DNA from: Tetramitus jugosus
Taxonomy: Eukaryota > Heterolobosea > Eutetramitea > Acrasida > Vahlkampfiidae
Length of the DNA: 64,000 bases
Assembly: GCA_937625935.1 (NCBI GenBank)
Contig: OW569370.1
Span: 1-64,000, forward strand
Reading direction: 5' to 3'
Position numbers and translations under genes: made by a program. Below, piece by piece: positions 9,262-20,858 of the stretch (position 1 is its first letter; every line of letters starts with the position of its first letter). The notes under the pieces are model-generated. The model worked only from the letters and a program-made list of their open reading frames with translations. It was not told the DNA's origin and made no database searches.

Positions 9262-10539
9262 CTAACGACATAATCTACAATCATCCATTTTGGTTGCCTC
9301 ACACAAACACGGAGGATCAGTTAGTCTAGGTCTTCTCTTCTGAACAAATCGATGCATGAGAACTTTCTTGCCACCTTGAAAGTGGAGCCCTAGTGCAGGA
9401 ATTAGAGGTAGTGTGTCAAATCTTCTAAAGTATGGAAAATGGTTGACCCAGAACACAACCTTAGTTCTATCCTCATTCATAGCATACTGTTGCTCTGGAT
9501 CTTGATTGAAGTTGTGATCAAACACTCCCAAATCTCTCCTATACTTGACTCCATTCACTGTTTCCTCTCCATACGTGGAATTAAATTGTTCGTCTTCATA
9601 TCGCATTACCGGCGCAAGATATGTTTCACTTCTTGCCAGAGAAACTGGCACATGTGATGTTTGTAGTTGACTCCAAGGAAACGCTGAACCAAAGCGAGAA
9701 TACTCCTGACAGTCCTGTTTCGACCCGACAACCCAGCATTGCTCATCATAGTCAAATGTTTCATTTCGCAGATGTAACCTGTCGTTTATCGCTTTGTATG
9801 AGTAGTATCTGAGAAACCACATGTCGTTGTACACTTGATTATCTCCAACTAATCTCAGTTTTGTCATCCCCACCCTGATAAACTGGTCAATCTCTTTGAG
9901 GGCTCTCTGGCTCATGATCGAACAATGGGCCGAGATCCTGGGTGGAAGGAACGACAAGTACAAATCAGTGTGAGTGGGATGTGCTTGGACATACTCAGTC
10001 ATGTTCGTAAACAATAGAAAATCATGATCTAAGGCTGCAATGAACTCAATGTGGTAATCTTCCATAAATCTCAACAACACAAGCCATCTCTGGAAACATA
10101 TGAATTCGAACTTCCATTTGGATTCTTTTGCCATATCTGGCTTCTGGGAAAAGTAAACATGTTTGAATTCTTCAGTATCACTCCTATTTAGATATGGAGC
10201 CAAGTCGACCACCTTAACATTTGTCCAAGGGAAACTTGCCCTATTCTCCTCGACAAAAGCTGCCAACAAGTCACAACCAAGAAGGATGATTCGATCATTG
10301 TACAGGGCTGCTTGAGTGACAGAAGTGAGTAAAACTGAATCGATGCCTTTGATGCATGGGTAAGCAAGGCTCTCAACATAGAAAACAATGGGTATATTGC
10401 CAAAGGAAGACGAAAGAGTGGGAAGCCCAACCAAGTCCGCTATTTTGTCGTCTTTCTGGAAGAACGCAATACCGAGCATCACCAGGAACACAACTCCCAT
10501 TACCAGAATAACAAGTTTAACAAGTACATGTTTCTTCAT
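9262..10539 (-). CDS. Type II membrane glycosyltransferase-like protein, 425 aa
   Basis: An ATG at 10539 starts a basic tip and a signal-anchor (about residues 8-26, VKLVILVMGVVFLVMLGIAF), predicting a lumenal Golgi/ER protein. The rest resembles a GT-A fold: an early strand IPIVFYVESL, then LLTSVTQAALYNDRIILLGCD, and FIAALDHDFLLF near residue 165 with a DHD that could be the metal-binding DxD equivalent. Several NxS/T sites (NRS, NMT, NET, NST) and many cysteines suit a secretory protein. The exact CAZy family is not clear, so donor and acceptor are unknown. Single uninterrupted frame. It is close to the membrane methyltransferase on the same strand. Confidence 0.55.
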   Translation of the reverse strand: MKKHVLVKLVILVMGVVFLVMLGIAFFQKDDKIADLVGLPTLSSSFGNIPIVFYVESLAYPCIKGIDSVLLTSVTQAALYNDRIILLGCDLLAAFVEENRASFPWTNVKVVDLAPYLNRSDTEEFKHVYFSQKPDMAKESKWKFEFICFQRWLVLLRFMEDYHIEFIAALDHDFLLFTNMTEYVQAHPTHTDLYLSFLPPRISAHCSIMSQRALKEIDQFIRVGMTKLRLVGDNQVYNDMWFLRYYSYKAINDRLHLRNETFDYDEQCWVVGSKQDCQEYSRFGSAFPWSQLQTSHVPVSLARSETYLAPVMRYEDEQFNSTYGEETVNGVKYRRDLGVFDHNFNQDPEQQYAMNEDRTKVVFWVNHFPYFRRFDTLPLIPALGLHFQGGKKVLMHRFVQKRRPRLTDPPCLCEATKMDDCRLCR

Positions 10540-10740
10540 TGTGCCCTACTTCGATCAGCGAAGCTAACTGTCCGCTGCTTCATGTAATCTTCAGGGACTT
10601 ACAACAATGACCCAAAGAAGATGTCTCGGATAGTATGTTTGGAAATGCGTGCCTATTTGGATTGGTCGGTCGATTCTTTCGTCTCTGTCACAATCGATTT
10701 GAGGGTGATTCGCTTTATTCTTTTTACATAGGCTCTCTGT

Positions 10741-13700
10741 TTACATGATGTGTTTCTTCTGTTCTCTTGTGATACGGTCGCCCAAAGAAAGAGCTATTCC
10801 TTGTGTTTTGCTCCTTATACGAACAAAGCCTTCGATTCCCTCTGGTCCCCTCTCGACACTCACACTGGCCAAAGCATCCTCGCCAAAAGCACTTCTAGCA
10901 TAGAGATTAGCACTGAGGAAAACATCACCAAGTGCTGATTCAGAGGTCAAACAATTCATATGTGTCACCTTGCATAGTTCTTGCAAATACTGCTTGAGTG
11001 AATCGTGAACATTGGTCTTAACAGGAATCTTGTTCTCCCACTCAAATTCAAACCACATGGATCGGAATGCAGTCTCATCACAAGTAGCTGGAGAAATGTA
11101 ATCCATAATGTCGATATTAACATCGTTCAAAATAACACATTGGGACTGCTGATGGGCATCATAAACAATATTTCCGAATATAATTCCTGTTTCAGTTGAG
11201 CTCACCTTGATATTGGCTTTAACACGTTGTTGAGCGAACGGACCCATGGTGTAACTCACGGGTCGTTCACACAGTCTCAAATCACCAATAGTAGCCAACT
11301 CAAGTGTCAAGTTAGTCAAGGTATCACCTGTTTGATTGACTAGCAGCACATCCAACAGAACATCGAAATGTTGAATAGTAATCTTTGCTTCAGCGTATAC
11401 AGGATCAGAGAAACCAGTAAGTTGAATCACGCGAGAAAGTTCAGAAGTACCATTCTTTGTTGCTTTGTCAGTAACTGTTTCATCTTCATCAACAAATTCT
11501 GAATCAGGCTCCTTGGCATGTAAAATGGAAAGAGAGAGGACAGAGTCAGCGCTCACTTGAGTTCTCTTCTTCTCCTCCTCAGCAGAGACTTGCTTAACAC
11601 GTCTTGTGCGCTCCTTCAAAATCTCTTCAAATGCATTGGCGGACTCTCTGATCAAAATATCCTCTCCCTTCTTTGTTAAGATAATCTTAACGCATCTCTG
11701 GACGTGCTCAATTGAATCTTGATCCATTTTAGTAGTGTACTTTCGGAGAATGGCAGCCAAACCCAACAAAACATTAGCACTAATCTTTCTAGTATCGGCA
11801 TTAAGTGCTCTCAACTTAGCAATACACTTGACATAGGTCGTTGCGAGAACGCTGGCCAAATAATAATTTCCAAACGCAATGAGTGTGTCAATATTGGATT
11901 TAACCTTTGGCAAAGATTGAACACTATCCACTTGATATGTTCTATAGCTTCCGTCCTTTCCAATCTGAGTTTTCGTTTGAGCAGCCTCAGGGTGAACAAC
12001 ATTGGCTTCTTCAGTTTGGGACTGCTCGCCAAGGAACGTAGCAATTATAGATCGAATCTCGTCTTCTGTCTGTGCGTATTCACCTAGCATCCACACAACG
12101 GCTCTCTTAACACGTGTGTCACTGACAAAGGCCATCTCGATACGCACCTTCTCCAATATATCGCTTCTCAATGAAAGTTTGTGAGATGTACATAAAGCGA
12201 GAGCTTCACGCAATAGGAGTGCTACTTCAAAACCGGAATTATCACGCAACATTGGAACAAAGCTTTGAACAATAGAAATTTGCTTTGGATGATCAGGAAT
12301 CAGCTTGTGAACAGCAAGTACGAGTACTTTGCGGTATTCGACCTCATTTGCTTTTGCGTATTCTACATCAACTTCCTGCGATTTTTGAGCCTCGTTCCTT
12401 AGTACGTCAAGGACAGACAAAACGTTTCTATCGTTTACAAGATCCATAATTAATTGAAGAATCTTTTTCTTAATATCTAAATCAGTGCTTGACTTCAAAA
12501 CCCGTAATAATTCTGCAACAATTGATTCAAGGACAGATGGGAATTTCTCTCTCAATTCATTCAATCTGTCCAACACAATCAGTTTCACATTACTGTCAGA
12601 GTTCTATATAGATGAAAATTAGTGACTGAATTCTACCTCTTTTTCACATAAAAGCTATCATAAAACACAAAAAAACATACTGTTGATAATAGCTTGATGT
12701 AACAACCAGCAGCAATCTTGATAGCAGCTTGGCTGGTAGTCAAAGACACTAATGTTCCAGCACATTGATAAAGTACAGCCGGAGAAGGGGATTCGATCAG
12801 ATTGGTAATCACTCTCAGGTATTTTCCCTTTTCTCTTGGATTATTTCTGGCCATCTTGCGCAACAAGTTCAAAATTGCAAGTTGGAAAGTATCTCCAATA
12901 GTTTGAATATTGTTCATAATTCCTCTCAAATAGCGCACAGCTCTCTCTTGATCGCATGAAAATAGCATCAAGAAAGCGTTTCTCTTACTGCTCATCTCCG
13001 TTTCCTAGAAAACACAAGTGTAATGGTCAATAAACAAAAGTCATAAACAGTCATGCACAATAAAAACCAATAATTATTGTGAATACATACAGAGTTCAAA
13101 AAATTTTCAACCATTTCAGGCGCATCAGGAATCAACGATGGGTGTTCAGTGTAGACAGAAAAGACGGCCAATACAGCATTTCTTCTGACATAAGAGTGGC
13201 GATGTTCCAAATTCTGACAAATTGGATCAACGAGAGGACCCAACAACTCTGCTTCCTTCAACTTACAAACAAAGCGCAATGTTACACCACGAACATACTC
13301 ATTCGGGTGCAGTAAGTCATTTCTCAAATGAGAGCAAACAAGAATGAGTTCTTCTCTCAGTTGACCATTCGCTTGGTATTTGTTAATATTCTCGAGATAA
13401 TAAAGACCCAATTTCTTCAATTTTTTGTCATTGCTTGGCAGAACAAAACGGATCACTGACATGAGCAATCTGTCAATCGGTTCGCCTATTGATAGGATCA
13501 TCACAATTGAAAATGAACGACGTCGATCAAAAAATATTTTTCATGGTGCGTGTGAGTGTTGGTGAGTTTGATACCCGTGACAAAAATTATTTTCTATGTG
13601 ATCAAAAGGATGAGCATTACATACCATTTAAATGCATAGAAATAACACTCTTCAATGCATCAATTTTCTCTTCATCTGATCCATTTGTAATCTTTTCGGT

Positions 13701-13799
13701 TAATTCTTTCAATGTAGGTGATGAAGTCTGACGACTGGGTAGCGAAATGAGTTGGGTACAGTGTTGCTCAATCTCTTGCGTGGCACTAACAGCGCTCAT
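10741..13799 (-). CDS. COPB1: Coatomer subunit beta (beta-COP), 918 aa
   Basis: Beta-COP is the HEAT-repeat scaffold of the COPI coat driving Golgi-to-ER and intra-Golgi transport. Four exons on the minus strand: 13799-13625, 13485-13091, 13004-12681 and 12603-10741; introns of 139, 86 and 77 nt with GTATGT donors, and all phases join. Diagnostic segments include HPNEYVRGVTLRFVCKLKEA, LEHRHSYVRRNAVLAV, IPDAPE, SPAVLYQCAGTLVSLT, NVKLIVLDRLNEL and RVKRAVVWMLGEY, all in family order. The C-terminal appendage-like part (from about residue 690) has GFSDPVYAEAKITI. Length is close to the usual 950. ATG 13799 (MSAVSATQ) was preferred over an upstream in-frame ATG at 13889 because it matches the family's N-terminal spacing. 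Confidence 0.95.
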
Positions 13800-13990
13800 T
13801 GTTCTGTAACTGGGTTCTTGATGTGCTGGGGCGATTTTTGGTGCCAAAAAGCGGACTGAAAACTTTTTGTTTGTGATTGCCAGAATCACAAAAATTTTTC
13901 TTCGACAAGATAAATTTAGAAATTTGTAACAGCAGTTTACAAAGCTGATGTGTCAATGTCGCACTAGAAAAACAAGTGTCCGATTTGTTT

Positions 13991-15667
13991 TTATTGTTCT
14001 GTGTTTGATTGGCAATTGGTCAGCTCTTCTTCGGATGTTACTGACTCTTCTTGGTCGCTTGTATCATCTCTGGACTCTTCATCATCTTCTGACCGTGGTG
14101 AACTTGCTGGAATTTGGTTGAGTCGTTCTTCGAGACAAAGTATTGACATTTGCGATATCCGCTCCTCTTGGACAAATTCATGTTGAAGACACTGTTTTGC
14201 TGTTGCTCTTCTTGCTGGATCAAACTGAAGCATTGGATTGAGGAAACTGGCAAACATTGCTGCATCCTCCTTCTCAAATCGATACTTGTCCATTAAAACA
14301 GATTCGAGGTTCCAGAATTTTAAATCTCGAATGTTAGCCAAGGCACCATGCTTTGTAAAAAACTTGTGACTATTTTTCCCCTTAAATTGTAGGTGCTTAG
14401 GCATCTCACCTAGTAGTTCAATCATTTGTGCTAAGTGATCTTCATCTCTCGAGTATCTGACAGATCCATGGTCCTTGTGCTTCGGATCGAATAAGAAATC
14501 TCCTGTGGCCAACTCAAAGAACACACAGGCCAAACTCCAAATATCAGCAGGTGTTGAATAACCAGCGCCAGTGATCACCTCTGGGCATCGGTACTGTCTC
14601 GTCTGGATATCGGTAGTGAAATGTTTTTTCACCCAGCACGAGTTTCCAAAGTCAGCAATCTTAACTCGATACGGATCATGAGTGAACTCTAGTTCAACAA
14701 TTTTTTCTGAACTACTGACATCTTCTGACTGTGATTCTTTCTCTGATTCATTCGTGGCGTTACTTGATTCTTCTGACTGAGTGCTTTGAGTTTCATTTGT
14801 TGTTTCTTGGTCCTCGCTCTCTTCCAGTTTTTGAGGTTCTTGTTGTTGCATTTTCCGCTTCAATTTTTTCAGTTGCTTCTTATTAAGAGTCGAAACATCT
14901 CTCTCGGCCAATGGTACTCCACACTTGGGAGGTATTTTATATTTTTTCATCGTTTCCAAGACTGACACCGTTGGTCTTTCAAATAAAATGTTCTCTGGTT
15001 TTAAATCAGTGTGTATAATTTTACACTGTTCGTGCATGTATTGAGCTCCCATTAGAATATCTCTGCAAATCACTGGTAACAACTTGTTCTTCAATCCTAG
15101 TCCCTTGTAATCGTATGATCTAATGAGTGCCAACATGTTATCACCAATAACTTGCATCACAAGACAGAAATGCTTTCCATTCGGTCCTAAAAATGTGAAT
15201 TGATCCAGCAATTGAACAATACGATCCTTTCCTTCTCCCTCACCATTTGCTAAATCAGTTAGCAGAGAACATTCATCTCTCGCAGCATCCAAATATTCCA
15301 ATTTACTCTTTGTAATCTTCAGAGCAACAAATTTTTGTAGGTCATGATCAAAAGCGAGCCAAACGGTTGAAAAATAACCCCAACCGAGCTTTGAAACCAC
15401 ATGATAGCGATTATTCTTCAGCGTATCACCAATTTTGACTCTGTGGTAGCCCCCACGACCATACTCTTCCTGTGGTTCCTCTTCCACATCAGAGTAATCA
15501 TTGTTGTCCACTTGGCTTGTTGTGGATGCAGTTGTTGTGCCTTGTTGTCTTGATTTTAATTTTTTGCTGCCAGAGATACCCTGTGCACCTTTCTTTGCTC
15601 TTTCCTTTAGCTTTGAAACAACGAGCGCTCGTTTGTTTTTATCGATTCCATATTGACTGGTGGACAT
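13991..15667 (-). CDS. SRPK-type serine/arginine protein kinase, 558 aa
   Basis: SRPKs phosphorylate RS domains of splicing factors. After a basic N-terminus the kinase begins near residue 80 with KIGDTLKNNRYHVVSKLGWG and FSTVWLAFDH, then ALKITKS (catalytic Lys), the catalytic loop IIHTDLKPENILF, and after a Ser/Glu-rich spacer of about 110 residues, VKIADFGNSCW (DFG) and RQYRCPEVITGAGYSTPADIW. The SRPK signatures are all present: the split kinase lobes with a disordered spacer and the GNSCW and YSTPADIWSLAC segments. The tail (about 525-558) is acidic and Ser-rich. Single exon. It is divergent from the F-box gene at 15822, with about 150 bp between the starts serving as shared promoter. Likely targets include SR proteins; the Y14-like protein 5 kb away has an RS-like tail (speculative link). 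Confidence 0.9.
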   Translation of the reverse strand: MSTSQYGIDKNKRALVVSKLKERAKKGAQGISGSKKLKSRQQGTTTASTTSQVDNNDYSDVEEEPQEEYGRGGYHRVKIGDTLKNNRYHVVSKLGWGYFSTVWLAFDHDLQKFVALKITKSKLEYLDAARDECSLLTDLANGEGEGKDRIVQLLDQFTFLGPNGKHFCLVMQVIGDNMLALIRSYDYKGLGLKNKLLPVICRDILMGAQYMHEQCKIIHTDLKPENILFERPTVSVLETMKKYKIPPKCGVPLAERDVSTLNKKQLKKLKRKMQQQEPQKLEESEDQETTNETQSTQSEESSNATNESEKESQSEDVSSSEKIVELEFTHDPYRVKIADFGNSCWVKKHFTTDIQTRQYRCPEVITGAGYSTPADIWSLACVFFELATGDFLFDPKHKDHGSVRYSRDEDHLAQMIELLGEMPKHLQFKGKNSHKFFTKHGALANIRDLKFWNLESVLMDKYRFEKEDAAMFASFLNPMLQFDPARRATAKQCLQHEFVQEERISQMSILCLEERLNQIPASSPRSEDDEESRDDTSDQEESVTSEEELTNCQSNTEQ

Positions 15668-15821
15668 GCTTTCGCGCGTTTTGATGAGTGTTGGTTTTTT
15701 GCGTTGTTTTCATAATTGTCCGCTCCTTTTTCACTTCCTGTGTTTTCTGGAAGGAGAGAAACAGAAGCACGAAATTATCCTTCATTCGCGAAAAAAGCGA
15801 CATCCAAGGCAGAACTCACTC

Positions 15822-17219
15822 ATGGCTACACCAAGAAGACGAAGAGCACGAACCAACAGTACCTCATCTACCAGTTCTTCCAAGCGCCAAAAGATCAGTG
15901 AATCATCATCAGAGACCACTGATGAGCCGGCTCATTCTCAAGATACTCATACTTCACTCTCGCAACATGGTAATAATATTCCGGTCTATTTCCCTGATTT
16001 ACCATCAGACTCCATCTGCCATATCCTCAGTTTCCTCGAGCCTGTCAAAGTAGCCATTGTTCAGAACAAGTTACAAAGAAGATCCAATGCAAGAAAAAAC
16101 GTTGAGAGGAACAAGTACATTGCTACTTTTCCCAATCAATCAAGGGCCATGACCAACGACTGCCTACATATCAAGTGGTGGTTTGGTAGATTCCGTAATG
16201 GTGCCATCGATTGTCTCTATCGAAACATGGAGTTGGATGCCTCAGAGACATCTCCTGATTCAACTCCAGACATGTTGACTTGCATTTTGAAGCATGTGAG
16301 ATTTTTGCATTTTAGAGCCAAGACTATCGATCAAGCAACAGAGTGCTTGAATTCATGGCAGAAATACCTTACATATCTCAGTGATATCTACCTGCATATC
16401 AAGGAGAATAACCATTGGTGGGCAACTGTATCACAACGGGAGCAGGAAATCATAAAAACATTGCCCAATTTGGATCAAGCACTAAAACTCAAGATCAAAG
16501 ATTTTCGATTGTCGTTCAAGTTGTCAGTTGAAGTGATTGCACAATTGTTGGAACATGTTCCCAATGTGAAGCGTTATCATTTCGCTTATTGTCATGAAGA
16601 CTGTGAACTGTTGTTCAGGAATTATGACTTTGAGTACTTCAGGTTTTTGGGTGGGGATACCTTGGATATGCGCAATTTGGGACATTGTTTGACTTCATCG
16701 AGCTTGAGAACCTTGTGTTTTGATGATATTGTCATGAATCAGTACCAATTAGATCTGTATTTGAAATCAAGAACAACTGTGAACAGAGGTATTCGTCGAT
16801 TGGACTTATTACCTATTATCCCCATTCGGCCACAAACACATTACCATGAACTGCTACATAGATTTTCATCGTTGGAGGTACTTTCGTGTCTCATGCAGTT
16901 TGGCAACCAATTCTTCGAGAAGTTGACCAAAACAAATGTAATCAATTTAATCTTATCTAGCTGTGCGAGCTCTGTCAATGAACTGTCAACTAAACTAGCC
17001 TTTATTGCTAAGATGCCGAGGTTGGAACATCTGGAGGTTAATCTGAAGAATCCTTTGAATGTGATGGAGGAATTTCATCTGTTGAAGGAGTCAACTACGT
17101 TGCGAACAATAACCATTGGAACCTGCAAAACCTACTACAAGAGAGCCAACCAGACAGCCGCTGATCTCAAAGAAGTACTTCCAAATGTTGCTTTCCACAT
17201 TGTACAAATCGTAATTTAA
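15822..17219 (+). CDS. F-box protein, 465 aa
   Basis: The start was set at ATG 15822 (MATPRRRRARTN) because upstream in-frame codons overlap the divergent kinase start. A basic, Ser/Thr-rich leader is followed by a likely F-box at about residues 48-85 (VYFPDLPSDSICHILSFLEP), which would bind Skp1 in an SCF ubiquitin ligase. The remainder has irregular leucine-rich segments (FRLSFKLSVEVIAQLLEH, LGHCLTSSSLRTLCF, MPRLEHLEVNL, STTLRTITI) typical of divergent LRR substrate-binding domains in amoeba F-box families. No introns. Substrate unknown. The related gene at 19476 has a similar layout, suggesting members of one expanded family. Confidence 0.75.
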   Translation: MATPRRRRARTNSTSSTSSSKRQKISESSSETTDEPAHSQDTHTSLSQHGNNIPVYFPDLPSDSICHILSFLEPVKVAIVQNKLQRRSNARKNVERNKYIATFPNQSRAMTNDCLHIKWWFGRFRNGAIDCLYRNMELDASETSPDSTPDMLTCILKHVRFLHFRAKTIDQATECLNSWQKYLTYLSDIYLHIKENNHWWATVSQREQEIIKTLPNLDQALKLKIKDFRLSFKLSVEVIAQLLEHVPNVKRYHFAYCHEDCELLFRNYDFEYFRFLGGDTLDMRNLGHCLTSSSLRTLCFDDIVMNQYQLDLYLKSRTTVNRGIRRLDLLPIIPIRPQTHYHELLHRFSSLEVLSCLMQFGNQFFEKLTKTNVINLILSSCASSVNELSTKLAFIAKMPRLEHLEVNLKNPLNVMEEFHLLKESTTLRTITIGTCKTYYKRANQTAADLKEVLPNVAFHIVQIVI

Positions 17220-17242
17220 GTTATTGTAAAATGTATATTATT

Positions 17243-19254
17243 TTACTTTGAAATTGGCTTTGTATTCTTCAACAACCAACGGGATGCGAGCTCATCCTGC
17301 TGGACAAGATCCTTCAATGTTTCGTAGCATTTGTGATTGTAGGTATTGACCCAATCTACTTCGTCCTGTGTCATAGAAGACGTGCTGATAAGTTTTGTTT
17401 GAATAGGACAAACGGTCAAAGGTTCTAGCCCCAGGAATTTCTTTCCACCAAAGTTGTGAGCAGTTTTCTTCTCCACAATCAACTCAATGTTTTCAATGCG
17501 AATACCAAACTCACCACTCTCATAATATCCTGGTTCGTTTGTAATGGTCATGCCTGGTTTCAGAGCAAAGTCATCAGTTGAGCGAGCTCTTGTTCCAATT
17601 CCCTGAGGTCCCTCATGCACACCGAGGAAGTGACCCACACCATGACCTGTTCCATGATTATAATCAAGTCCAAGTTGCCACAGAGGCATGCGCGCAACAA
17701 CATCCAATTTGTAACCGGTAGTTCCCTCTGGGAAAATAATTGTATCAAGGGCAATATGGCCTCTCAATACACGAGTATAACACTCCTTTTGATAGCTTGT
17801 TGGTTCTCCGAAATGAACAGTTCTTGTTACATCTGTTGTGCCGTCCTTGTACTGAGCTCCGGAGTCTAACAGATAGACACCTTCTTTTGTAATTGCGGAA
17901 CAAGTCTCTGGTTGAGGCGAGTAGTGGATGATGGCACCGTTAGGACCAAATCCAGAAATAGTACCAAAGCTCAAACTAACAAAGTGATCCTTCTCCTTTC
18001 TGAACTGCTCCAACTTGTCAGCTGCAGCACACTCCGTAATCACTTGATCGCTATGATTGTTGAGAGCATCTTCGATCCATGCAAAGAATCGAACAAGCGC
18101 TGCACCATCTCTGATGTGTGCATTCTTGAATCCCTGTATCTCGGTCTCATTCTTAATCGACTTGGCCATTTTCACAGGTGAAGTTTTGGCGAATACACGA
18201 TCTTTTGGCAATTGTTCATAAACTCCCATACTGCAAGAATTGGTATCGACCCAAATCTTGTTGTTACTCTTTTGATCCTCCACGTGTGACGTGAAATATT
18301 GGCTCAGGTCACTCATGAATGAGTCATAGGGTTTGACAGAAATCTGTGATTGATCCAAGTGATCAGACAATACGTCAGATTCCAATTTTGCAGGATCAAT
18401 ATAGAGATATGCATGATCCATGGTCAATAAAAGATAGCTCATAAAAAATGGATTGAATTGAATGTCTGATCCTCTCAAATTGGTTAACCATGCAATCTCG
18501 TCCAGAGCAGTCAACACCAAATGAGAACAATTCTCTTTTTCCATGTCCTTTCTGATCAATTCAAACTTTTCACTCATATCCATACCAGAGAATTGCTTTG
18601 GGAGTGCAAAGATACGACCATGAGGTGCACTTGGTCTCTCACTACCCCACACTTCATCCACCAAATTGTTGGCCAATGGAACAAGCTCAATACTACTACT
18701 ACTGTTCTGAACACTTGATTTTTCATGAATCTTCAACTCCTTTGCCAATGATTCATACTCTTGAACAGAATAGAGTTTTGGATCCACTCCAATCTTTGTG
18801 TTCTGAGCTTGAGTATAGTGCTTGCACAACCATGCACTCATTGTTACATCTTGACCAGATTTCATCAATTGCCAATACTCTGGATCCAATTGCTTTTCTG
18901 CTTGCAAGAAATAGCGGCCATCTGTCCACAAATAGGCTCTGTCATCCAGAGTGATGAGAGCAGTGCCTGCCGAACCAGTGAATCCAGAGATGAAAGATCG
19001 TCTCTCATCACAAGCTGCCACATACTCACTCTATAATAATTAATCAATAGATGGTAGAGCGATGATCATACGAGCACACAAACAATAGAATCTCAAGGAG
19101 GATTTCCAAAAAAAATGATCTCTCATTGGAAAGCATCATCAAAACAACTTACTTGATGGGAGTCAGCAGATGGAACAATGTAAGCATTCAGTGCATGTTT
19201 TTGCATAAGCTCTCTGAGCTTGAATAATTTGGAAGCGGTCGATCTGTTGATCAT
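17243..19254 (-). CDS. XPNPEP1: Xaa-Pro aminopeptidase 1 (aminopeptidase P), 629 aa
   Basis: A cytosolic metallopeptidase that removes the N-terminal residue when proline is second. Two exons: 19254-19153 (34 codons, MINRSTASK...) and 19030-17243, joined in phase 0 across a 122-nt GTAAGT...TATAG intron. N-terminal creatinase-like domains carry FISGFTGSAGTALITLD and AYLWTDGRYFLQAE. The C-terminal pita-bread domain carries every metal ligand: two Asp in LLDSGAQYKDGTTDVTR (about residues 420 and 431), His in HGTGHGVGHFLGVHEGP, Glu in TNEPGYYESGEFGIR and Glu in RIENIEL. Spacing and length match the human cytosolic enzyme (623 aa), so it is predicted active. It is convergent with the F-box gene, only about 23 bp apart. 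Confidence 0.95.
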
Positions 19255-19475
19255 TTTGTTTCTTGTTGGTTTTCTCGGGTTGGAGTTTTTTCGATTGTTC
19301 CAAAACGGTGGATTCTTTCGTAATGACATCGAGAAAGATTACTAAGAATGAGACTAATAGTCACTACGACAAAAGAACCAGTTTATAACGATTTATTGCC
19401 ATCTGTTCTGTGTCGTTGTTATGATTGCTCTTGTTTTGGTCCAAATGGGAAAACTACTTCAACATTGCTGTGGAG

Positions 19476-20723
19476 TTAAATAGCGAATACAAAATATTCT
19501 TTCTTGGGGACAGCTTGAGGTGGCAATAGTTGGTTACTAATCATCATATTGTACAATGCGAAATCGACAAAAAAGTTACGAAGCTTTCTAAAACCAGAGT
19601 GTTCGTTACCTTTGAAAAGAACAGGTTGATGAACCATGGCATGGTCAACTCCACGGAATCGACCTAGATTACTGCGCGCGGACGTAAGTCTAATACTCAG
19701 CTCCTGCAACGATCCCAAAATGCTATCATGTGAGATGTGATTCAAAATGTTTGTCGTGAGCTTCGGGCAGAGGAATATGCTCAATACTCTCAGGTTCTTA
19801 CAATTTTTCATCTGAGTGAAGAAGGAATCTTCCACCATCTCCATGTTGCAAATGTGAAACTCCTCCAATAAAGGACACTTGTTCCATAGTATGTTTGCAA
19901 CTTCATCGTCCAACTGCGTAGATTTTGACTCACGCGACAAATCCAACACTCTTAAATTGGGAGCATTCTGGATAATAGGAATCAACACTCTCGGGATAAA
20001 AAGCCTTGACTCTTGTTGTGACACTCGTGCAAAAGTGTATAATCTAGATACTCTTAAATAGTGTAACTTTGAAAATGGTTGACTGAGCTCAAATGGCTCA
20101 CTTTCATCCGCATCTCTCAATATCAAAAACAAAAAGGTTAAGCGCTCAAGTGACGCAGCACTATCATTCAATAGTCGATTAAACGATGATAACTTCATTT
20201 TTCGATTGCTCGCAATCTGTAAATCAATCATATTGTTCATATCCGTCAACTGACAGTCACTCTCCTCTTGCTCTTCGCGCCAACTGTTCGGAATGAACGA
20301 AATGGAAACGTTTCTGAACTGGCACTGATTCCAAATGTTTTGAATCATCAACTGTTTCATATCTTTCAGTGTGAGATAAATCTTTGCATGAAGCCATGTT
20401 TCCCTACTCAAAATCATATCGTAATGAGACTTGTTCAACAGTGCAATCTTTGAAAAGAGTTCACTCGGTGTGAGAAAGGAACAAATCTGTTGTTGAAATA
20501 CATCTGTTGAGATCAATGACCAATTATCAAAGTTCTGCACTTGTTGCTGCTCCTGTGCAACTACCACCACCTCTAACGTGTCACCATTATCACTAGATGA
20601 TGTGAATGATGAGGATGACGAGGATGAGGATGATGCAAGAGTTGCATATGTGTCTTCCCGAAGCTTCTTTGCACTTGTTGCAGGTAAAAGTTCAGAATCG
20701 TTGTCTCTTGCTCTCTTTGTCAT
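19476..20723 (-). CDS. F-box/LRR-like protein, 415 aa
   Basis: ATG at 20723. The N-terminus is basic then Ser-rich (a run of serines near residues 31-45). An F-box-like segment lies at about 67-105 (WSLISTDVFQQQICSFLTPSELFSKIALLNKSHYDMI). Leucine-rich segments follow: SLERLTFLFLIL, FSKLHYLRVSRLYTF, APNLRVLDLSRES, CPLLEEFHICNMEMV, CKNLRVLSIFLCPKL and SLQELSIRL. It is therefore a probable substrate receptor of an SCF-type E3 ligase. No introns. Substrate unknown. The poly-Ser tract on this strand creates the acidic antisense frame at 20578-20808, which is a shadow. Confidence 0.7.
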   Translation of the reverse strand: MTKRARDNDSELLPATSAKKLREDTYATLASSSSSSSSSFTSSSDNGDTLEVVVVAQEQQQVQNFDNWSLISTDVFQQQICSFLTPSELFSKIALLNKSHYDMILSRETWLHAKIYLTLKDMKQLMIQNIWNQCQFRNVSISFIPNSWREEQEESDCQLTDMNNMIDLQIASNRKMKLSSFNRLLNDSAASLERLTFLFLILRDADESEPFELSQPFSKLHYLRVSRLYTFARVSQQESRLFIPRVLIPIIQNAPNLRVLDLSRESKSTQLDDEVANILWNKCPLLEEFHICNMEMVEDSFFTQMKNCKNLRVLSIFLCPKLTTNILNHISHDSILGSLQELSIRLTSARSNLGRFRGVDHAMVHQPVLFKGNEHSGFRKLRNFFVDFALYNMMISNQLLPPQAVPKKEYFVFAI

Positions 20724-20858
20724 CTGGCGGTGTCACCGAGTTTCTGGTGTTTGTTGGTTTCTCTGGGAACCTTTTTGTTTTGGGACTTCCAGTTTGGTCT
20801 CGAAATGAAATTCCACGACAAAAAAAACATGCAAAGGAACCTCTCGAGATCAACGACA

